DNA from: Nitrosomonadales bacterium
Lineage (GTDB): Bacteria; Pseudomonadota; Gammaproteobacteria; Burkholderiales; Gallionellaceae
Reading direction: 5' to 3'
NCBI GenBank assembly: GCA_016716325.1
Contig: JADJWO010000001.1
Span: 806,001 to 870,000 of the forward strand
DNA length: 64,000 bases
The notes under the pieces were generated by a model that was not told the DNA's origin, ran no database searches, and saw only the letters and a program-made list of their open reading frames with translations. This document shows positions 58,849 to 64,000 of the stretch, in pieces (positions within the stretch are counted from its first letter, which is position 1; each line of letters opens with the position of its first letter). Both the position numbers and the translations under genes were made by a program.

Positions 58849-60123
58849 CTACTCCTGCCTGATGATTTGATTGATTGCCGGGATGAGGTCGCGCGCACCC
58901 ACCCGTACCTGTTCGCCACCCCGCATCGGCTTCACACCGACTTCGTTCGCCAGGGCCTCGTCGTCGCCGATCACCGCCGCCACGGCGGCACCGCTGGCAT
59001 CGGCCTTTTTCATCTGCGACTTGAAACTGCCGCCGCCGCAATGCAACAGCACGTTCAACCCGGCGTCGCGCAACTGCTCCGCAACCTGCACGGCCAGACG
59101 GACAGCCGACTCACCCTGATGCACAACATACACATCCACGGCCGCTTTCGGCAATGCCATGCCGCCATCCTGCAACAGCACCAGCAGACGCTCCACACCC
59201 ATCGCAAAACCGGTCGCCGGCGCGGGCTTGCCGCCGATCTGCTCGACCAGTCCGTCATAACGACCGCCCGCACAGATCGTGCCTTGCGCGCCGAGATGCG
59301 TGGTCACCCACTCGAACACGGTGCGGTTGTAATAATCCAGCCCGCGTACCAGACGCGGGTTGAGCTTGAACGGTACATCATATTGCCTGAGCAACGCCTG
59401 CAACGTATCAAAATGCTGCAGCGCATCGTCTTCCAGTTCGTCCGACAACCTTGGGGCGCCCGCAACCAGTTCCTGCATCGCCGGATTCTTGCTGTCGAGG
59501 ATGCGCAACGGGTTGCTGTACAAACGGCGCGATGCGTCCGCGTCCAGCGCATCCTTGTGCCGCTCGAAATAAGCGATCAGTTTGGCGCGATGGCGGTGCC
59601 GCGAAGCCGGGTCGCCCAGCGTGTTCAATTCCAGCGCCACCTCGCGCAGCCCCAGCTTCTTCCACAGCCGCGCGCACATCATGATCTGTTCGGCGTCGAT
59701 GTCCGGCCCGGCATAGCCCAGCGCCTCCACGCCGATCTGGTGGAACTGGCGGTAGCGCCCCTTCTGCGGGCGTTCGTGACGGAACATCTGGCCGCCGTAC
59801 CACAGACGCTGCGGCGCGTTATACAGCAGATTGTGCTGCAACACAGCACGCACGCAGGAGGCGGTGCCTTCCGGACGCAGCGTCAGATGGTCGCCGTTCA
59901 GCGCATCCTCGAAGCTGTACATCTCCTTCTCGACGATGTCGGTCACTTCGCCGATGGCGCGCTTGAACAGCGCCGTCGGCTCCACCAGCGGCATGCGGAT
60001 GTTGCGGTACCCGTAGCTGCGCAGCCAGTCGCGCACTTCCTCCTCGAACCACAGCCATAATTCCGCCTCGTCCGGCAGGATGTCGTTCATGCCTTTTACG
60101 GCTTGTAGTGTTTCGTTGCTCAT
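58849..60123 (-). CDS. hisS: histidine--tRNA ligase
   Basis: A class II aminoacyl-tRNA synthetase, 424 residues. Motif 2 is RYRQFHQIGVEALG, and the histidine signatures are LVRGLDYYNRTVFEW and GGRYDGLVEQIGG; motif 3 is GFAMGVERLL. The anticodon domain is at the C-terminus. A heptamer-repeat hairpin separates it from ispG upstream. Confidence 0.97.
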   Translation of the reverse strand: MSNETLQAVKGMNDILPDEAELWLWFEEEVRDWLRSYGYRNIRMPLVEPTALFKRAIGEVTDIVEKEMYSFEDALNGDHLTLRPEGTASCVRAVLQHNLLYNAPQRLWYGGQMFRHERPQKGRYRQFHQIGVEALGYAGPDIDAEQIMMCARLWKKLGLREVALELNTLGDPASRHRHRAKLIAYFERHKDALDADASRRLYSNPLRILDSKNPAMQELVAGAPRLSDELEDDALQHFDTLQALLRQYDVPFKLNPRLVRGLDYYNRTVFEWVTTHLGAQGTICAGGRYDGLVEQIGGKPAPATGFAMGVERLLVLLQDGGMALPKAAVDVYVVHQGESAVRLAVQVAEQLRDAGLNVLLHCGGGSFKSQMKKADASGAAVAAVIGDDEALANEVGVKPMRGGEQVRVGARDLIPAINQIIRQE

Positions 60124-60130
60124 ATCAAAC

Positions 60131-60207
60131 CGGGAAGTCGGAAGTGGAAAGCGGGAAGTTGGAAAACCTCCCTTCTTCCCACTCCCTACTCCCCACTCCC
60201 CATTCCC
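60131..60207. repeat. heptamer tandem repeats forming a large hairpin between ispG and hisS
   Basis: Five heptamers of the type CGGGAAG/TCGGAAG/TGGAAAG (60131-60165) are followed by six inverted ones such as CACTCCC, TACTCCC and CATTCCC (60180-60207). Transcribed as RNA they would fold into a long imperfect stem. The last residues and the stop of ispG (GMGSGE-stop) are encoded inside the tract. Confidence 0.8.
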
Positions 60208-61430
60208 TTCTTCACGTATTTCCGTTCCACATACTCGTCCACGATGCGCGTGAACTCGGCCGCGATATAGTCGCCGCGCAGAGTCAGCGCCTTCTCACCG
60301 TCGATATACACCGGTGCGGCGGGGCTTTCGCCGGTGCCCGGCAGGCTGATGCCGATGTTGGCCAGCTTGCTCTCGCCCGGGCCATTCACCACGCAACCCA
60401 TTACCGCCACAGTCATGTTCTCGACCCCGTCATATTGTTCGCGCCACACCGGCATCTGGCTGCGCAGGTGCTTCTGGATATTCTGCGCCAGTTCCTGGAA
60501 GAAACTGCTGGTGGTACGTCCGCAGCCCGGACAAGCCGTCACCATCGGCGCGAATGCACGCAGCCCCATGGTCTGCAGGATCTCCTGCCCGACCAGCACC
60601 TCCTGGGTGCGGTCGCCGCCCGGCTCGGGCGTCAAAGAAATTCGTATCGTGTCACCGATACCTTCCTGCAACAGTACCGCCAACGCCGCCGTCGAGGCCA
60701 CGATCCCCTTGGAACCCATGCCTGCCTCGGTCAAGCCGAGATGCAGCGCGTAATCGCATTGCTGCGTCAGCGCACGATACACCGCGATCAGGTCCTGCAC
60801 TTCGCTGACCTTGCAGGACAGCACGATGCGGTTGTGCGCCATACCCAGTTGCTCGGCACGCTGCGCACTCTGCAGCGCGGAAGCGATCAGCGCAGCGCGG
60901 GTCACCTCGCCCACGTCGCGCGGTTCCGGCAGCCCGGCGTTCTCATCCATCATGCGCACCACCAGATTCTGGTCGAGACTGCCCCAGTTCACCCCGATGC
61001 GCACCGGCTTGTCATACCGGATGGCGGTCTGGATCATGATGGTGAACGGATCGTCCTCGGCACGGCTGCGCCCGACATTGCCGGGATTGATGCGGTATTT
61101 CGCCAGCACCTGCGCACATTCCGGAAACTCGGTCAGCAAACGGTGCCCGTTGTAATGGAAATCGCCGACCAGCGGCACATCACAGCCCAGCGCATCCAGC
61201 CGCCTGCGGATATGCGGCACGGCAGCGGCAGCCTCGGGCGTGTTCACGGTGATGCGTACCAGCTCCGAACCCGCTTTGGCCAGTTCGGCAACCTGGCGGG
61301 TGGTAGCGTCGATGTCGGCGGTATCGGTGTTGGTCATGGATTGCACAACGACCGGCGCGCCGCCGCCCAGCATGACTTTGCCGACCAGTACCCGTTGCGA
61401 CGGGCGGCGCTTGATCAGGTTTGCGCTCAT
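60186..61430 (-). CDS. ispG: 4-hydroxy-3-methylbut-2-enyl diphosphate synthase
   Basis: A [4Fe-4S] enzyme of the MEP isoprenoid pathway, which also feeds squalene synthesis by HpnCDE. 414 residues. Cluster cysteines are in TACPGCGRTTSSFFQ and VMGCVVNGPGES, and the TIM-barrel part begins PSQRVLVGKVMLGGGAPVVVQSM. The extreme C-terminus (GMGSGE) comes from the heptamer repeat, so the native stop was probably replaced. Confidence 0.97.
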   Translation of the reverse strand: MSANLIKRRPSQRVLVGKVMLGGGAPVVVQSMTNTDTADIDATTRQVAELAKAGSELVRITVNTPEAAAAVPHIRRRLDALGCDVPLVGDFHYNGHRLLTEFPECAQVLAKYRINPGNVGRSRAEDDPFTIMIQTAIRYDKPVRIGVNWGSLDQNLVVRMMDENAGLPEPRDVGEVTRAALIASALQSAQRAEQLGMAHNRIVLSCKVSEVQDLIAVYRALTQQCDYALHLGLTEAGMGSKGIVASTAALAVLLQEGIGDTIRISLTPEPGGDRTQEVLVGQEILQTMGLRAFAPMVTACPGCGRTTSSFFQELAQNIQKHLRSQMPVWREQYDGVENMTVAVMGCVVNGPGESKLANIGISLPGTGESPAAPVYIDGEKALTLRGDYIAAEFTRIVDEYVERKYVKKGMGSGE

Positions 61431-61432
61431 GT

Positions 61433-62356
61433 CTATTCCAGTGTCAGGCGCGCCACATCGCTGCTGTCATTGATGAAGGGCGCCAGATCGACCTGCTTGC
61501 CGCGGTAATGCAAACGTACCATCGAGGCTTTGCCGATCACCAGCGAGAAGGGTGCGTTACCACCCAGCCGCAGCTCACTGCCGACCGGGTTGATCTGCGA
61601 CGACAACAGATTGTCGTTCTTATCCCGAACCTCCACCCATGACTCCCCGCCGAACGCCAACTGCAACACAGTATTTTGCGATGCCGGAACAGGGGGAACC
61701 ACAGGCTTTTCCGGTGCGGCTTGCGCGGCCGGGGGAGCAACGGGCTTCGCTGCCGGCACAACGTCTTTGGCGATCTCCGTCGGAGCAGGAAGCGGCGCTA
61801 CGGCAGGAACAGAAGATGCAATCACCGCCGTTTCGGCAACGGGCGAAGCCGCAATGACTAGCATTTCGGCGGGCAATATGACCGGCGTATCAACCTTGTC
61901 CACCGCCGCACTTCTGTTTTGCGGCGTCGTAAAATGCCATACCGCGAACGTCACCACCGCCACAGCCAGAAACAGTGCCGCTCCCAGCATGATCAGGTTC
62001 TGTTGCTGCGCCGAATAGGCAACCGGGAACGGCACATCCACCGAAGCGGGCATCGACTCTGCTGCTGGCGCGGACTGCGGCAAGGCTGCCAACAACGGCT
62101 CCGCATCCAGATGCAGTATCCTGGCATAACTGCGCACGAATCCGCGCACGAAAGGCATTTCCGGCAACCGTCGATAATCGTCCGCCTCCAGCGCTTCGAT
62201 CTGCCGTGGCGCAAACTTGGTCTGCCCGGCCACGTCCGCCACGCTCAGCCCGAGCCGCTCGCGCGCCTCGCGCATCACCCGTCCCGGCAGGACAGGCTCC
62301 GCAACAACCGGGGCTTCGCCTTGCACGGCCTTGTCTTCGCGGTGCTGCTCCATCAT
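61433..62356 (-). CDS. rodZ: cytoskeletal/morphology protein RodZ
   Basis: It links MreB to the cell-wall machinery. 307 residues: an N-terminal helix-turn-helix (LREARERLGLSVADVAGQT-like MREARERLGLSVADVAGQTK, then FVRGFVRSYARIL), one membrane helix (LIMLGAALFLAVAVVTFAVW), a Pro/Ala-rich linker, and the C-terminal DUF4115-type beta domain (LQLAFGGESWVEVRDKND). It overlaps pilW by four bases and precedes ispG by two. Confidence 0.95.
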   Translation of the reverse strand: MMEQHREDKAVQGEAPVVAEPVLPGRVMREARERLGLSVADVAGQTKFAPRQIEALEADDYRRLPEMPFVRGFVRSYARILHLDAEPLLAALPQSAPAAESMPASVDVPFPVAYSAQQQNLIMLGAALFLAVAVVTFAVWHFTTPQNRSAAVDKVDTPVILPAEMLVIAASPVAETAVIASSVPAVAPLPAPTEIAKDVVPAAKPVAPPAAQAAPEKPVVPPVPASQNTVLQLAFGGESWVEVRDKNDNLLSSQINPVGSELRLGGNAPFSLVIGKASMVRLHYRGKQVDLAPFINDSSDVARLTLE

Positions 62357-63120
62357 TTACCGTCCAGCAGCCATTGGGTCTCGCGCGCATCCGGATAGCG
62401 CTTGCGCAACTGCAAACCATAACTGGCCTCGGAATTGCGGTCGCCGGTCTTGCGCTCGATGCGGATCGCCAGCCAGAGTTGCTCCGCCGTCAGCGTATCG
62501 GTCCTTGCGGAAAAACCCGCGAAATAACGCTTTGCGGCAAAGTAATCCCCATGAGTGAAGCTCAGTTCCGCCATCCCCAGCAGCGCCTGCGGCAGTTCGG
62601 GCTGCAACTGCAACGCGCGTTGCAGGAATGTCTCGGCATCCTTGTCTTTCCCCGCCTTCTGCGAACATAGCCCGGCGTTCAGCCATGCGCGATGCGGGGT
62701 TTCGTATAACGGATTCTTCAGCGCCTCCATGAAATGCGGAATGGCCTCGCCGGCCTTGCCGCGCTGACACAGGAACCAGCCGTAATTGTTATGCGTCTCG
62801 GAATCGTTCCTGTCGAGGCGCAGGCTTTGCTGAAAATCCTCCTCGGCTTCCTTGTCCTCGCGCAGCTCCATATGGATCAGGCCGCGCACCGAATAGGCCG
62901 GCGCATAATTGCGGTCGGCCTGCATGGCTTTTGCAATCTCGTCCAGCGCTATCCCCATCTGTCCGCGCTCAAAATACAGCCCCGCCAGCGCGGTATGTAC
63001 CTTGGCGCTTGCAGTAGCCTGGCTCACGGGCTGGTCGGGCGTATTCCGCTGGCTGCCGGACGGCGTGCCGCATCCTGCCAGAGCCAACAGGCCAAACAAA
63101 ATGACAATCGTTTTTTTCAT
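62353..63120 (-). CDS. pilW: type IV pilus biogenesis lipoprotein PilW (PilF)
   Basis: The pilotin that helps assemble the PilQ secretin. From MKKTIVILFGLLALAGCG, with lipobox LAGC, it is 255 residues and made of TPR repeats (ALAGLYFERGQMGIALDEIAK, YAPAYSVRGLIHMELREDKEA, HNNYGWFLCQRGKAGEAIPHF). GAGG seven bases before the ATG at 63120 supports this start. Confidence 0.95.
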   Translation of the reverse strand: MKKTIVILFGLLALAGCGTPSGSQRNTPDQPVSQATASAKVHTALAGLYFERGQMGIALDEIAKAMQADRNYAPAYSVRGLIHMELREDKEAEEDFQQSLRLDRNDSETHNNYGWFLCQRGKAGEAIPHFMEALKNPLYETPHRAWLNAGLCSQKAGKDKDAETFLQRALQLQPELPQALLGMAELSFTHGDYFAAKRYFAGFSARTDTLTAEQLWLAIRIERKTGDRNSEASYGLQLRKRYPDARETQWLLDGK

Positions 63121-63142
63121 CGTGGTACCTCGATAATCCAAA

Positions 63143-64000
63143 CTATAAAGTCCCGACAGGACGCAGCAACGTACGTCGGGTCTTGTCCTGCACCTGCCCG
63201 GCCAACTGACCGCACGCTGCCGCGATGTCGTCGCCGCGCACCTTGCGAATGGTGGTAACGATACCGGCCTGCATCAGGATATCGCGGAAACGCAACACCG
63301 TCTGCATGTCCGAACGCCGGTATGGCGCCTGCGGGAACGGGTTGAACGGGATCAGGTTGAACTTGCACGGCACGTCGCGCACCAGGCGGATCAGCTCGCG
63401 CGCGTCCTGTTCGCGGTCGTTCACGCCGGACAGCATCACATATTCGAAGGTCACGAAATCGCGCGGCGCCTTTTCCAGATAACGCTGGCACGCCGCCATC
63501 AGTTCTTTCAGCGGATATTTCTGGTTGATCGGCACCAGTTCGTTGCGCAACTCGTCGTTGGGTGCATGCAACGAGATCGCCAGCGCCACCGGACATTCGT
63601 CGCGCAGCCGGTCCATCGCCGGCACCACGCCGGAGGTGGACACCGTCACGCGACGGCGCGACAGGCCATAGGCATGATCGTCCAGCATCAGACGCAACGC
63701 GCCCACCGTATTGTCGAAGTTCAGCAACGGTTCGCCCATGCCCATCATCACCACATTGGTGACCGGCCAGTTGCCGTAGCGGCCCTGACACGGTGCGGCG
63801 GAGCCGTCAGGTGCGGGAAGGGCCGCCTGCGCCTCCTCCCGCAAACGGCCGCTACGCGGTAACGTGTCGGAGGCGTTGTCTTTGCCCAGTTCGTGGTTGG
63901 CCCACCACACCTGGCCGATGATCTCGGCAGTGGACAGGTTGCGGTTGAAACCCTGCTTGCCGGTGGAGCAGAACGCGCAATCCAGCGCACAACCTGCCTG
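63143..64000 (-). CDS. rlmN: 23S rRNA (adenine2503-C2)-methyltransferase RlmN (5' end beyond window)
   Basis: A radical-SAM methyltransferase; only the C-terminal 285 codons lie in the window. The Fe-S motif is GCALDCAFCSTGKQGFNRN, followed by AEIIGQVWWANHEL, VVMMGMGEPLLNFDN, and LSRRRVTVSTSGVVPAMDRL. Between WANHELG and NVVMMGMGEP it carries about 25 residues more than expected (DTLPRSGRLREEAQAALPAP and on), encoded by a multi-hairpin cassette. All catalytic segments in view are otherwise intact. Confidence 0.96.
   Translation of the reverse strand, partial: QAGCALDCAFCSTGKQGFNRNLSTAEIIGQVWWANHELGKDNASDTLPRSGRLREEAQAALPAPDGSAAPCQGRYGNWPVTNVVMMGMGEPLLNFDNTVGALRLMLDDHAYGLSRRRVTVSTSGVVPAMDRLRDECPVALAISLHAPNDELRNELVPINQKYPLKELMAACQRYLEKAPRDFVTFEYVMLSGVNDREQDARELIRLVRDVPCKFNLIPFNPFPQAPYRRSDMQTVLRFRDILMQAGIVTTIRKVRGDDIAAACGQLAGQVQDKTRRTLLRPVGTL
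63771..63862 (-). repeat. in-frame multi-hairpin cassette in rlmN
   Basis: Outer arms TTGCCGTAGCGGCC (63771-63784) and GGCCGCTACGCGGTAA (63847-63862) pair with one extra base. Inner hairpins are CCTGACACGG/CCGTCAGG and TGCGGGA/TCCCGCA. The reading frame stays open through it. Confidence 0.75.

Noticed and set aside
60131..60207. CRISPR array
   Set aside because: Units are 7 bases without spacers and reverse direction; this is a simple tandem repeat. No cas genes occur.

Overview
The window reads as a chromosomal segment of a betaproteobacterium, probably a Nitrosomonadales or Gallionellaceae-type organism. This rests on gene order (dapC-dapD-pilU-dapE-prmB; gloB-methyltransferase-rnhA-dnaQ; rlmN-pilW-rodZ-ispG-hisS-yfgM-bamB-der), on hopanoid genes hpnCDE next to prmB, and on high-GC codon use. 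No 16S gene is present, so the assignment is inference.

Layout. 1-10.9 kb: a partial ankyrin protein, greB, tRNA-Ala and tRNA-Glu downstream of gltX, tRNA-Val, an arsR-arsC-acr3 arsenic operon, a CYTH-CHAD phosphatase, a flavoprotein, and dnaQ-rnhA-methyltransferase facing gloB. 10.9-14.7 kb: an accessory patch at tRNA-Ser(GGA), with broken tRNA-Ser pieces carrying palindromic inserts, a Fic protein, and an AbiEi/AbiEii toxin-antitoxin pair with a clear operator. 14.7-21.5 kb: MoxR-DUF58-membrane protein operon, a TumE/TumA-type toxin-antitoxin pair, and divergent selD/selU for tRNA 2-selenouridine. 21.5-36 kb: an orphan exported protein, a disrupted proteasome-type peptidase with alpha-E and ATP-grasp partners, oxidoreductases, an esterase, a Ser/Thr kinase with a cyclic-nucleotide-binding domain, purT, class I aldolase, and GGDEF and HD signalling proteins. 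36-47 kb: lysine biosynthesis (dapC, dapD, dapE), pilU, prmB and squalene synthesis hpnCDE. 47-55 kb: a Cu/Ag-type CusCBA efflux operon. 55-64 kb: the der-to-rlmN housekeeping cluster, all on the minus strand.

The striking feature is the density of small palindromic elements, many inserted in frame inside conserved genes (baiN-like, purT, dapC, hpnE, cusA twice, cusB twice, rlmN), at gene ends (ispG, the esterase), and within tRNA-Ser copies. One family has an apparent parent unit at 44524-44956. There a DUF559 (PD-(D/E)XK-like) gene is bracketed by matching 15-bp inverted repeats and then by 23-bp hairpins. A gene-less version of the same architecture lies inside cusA, and single ends lie in cusA and hpnE. 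I propose this as a DUF559-associated mobile palindrome system. The architecture is seen directly; the mobilising role of DUF559 is inference.
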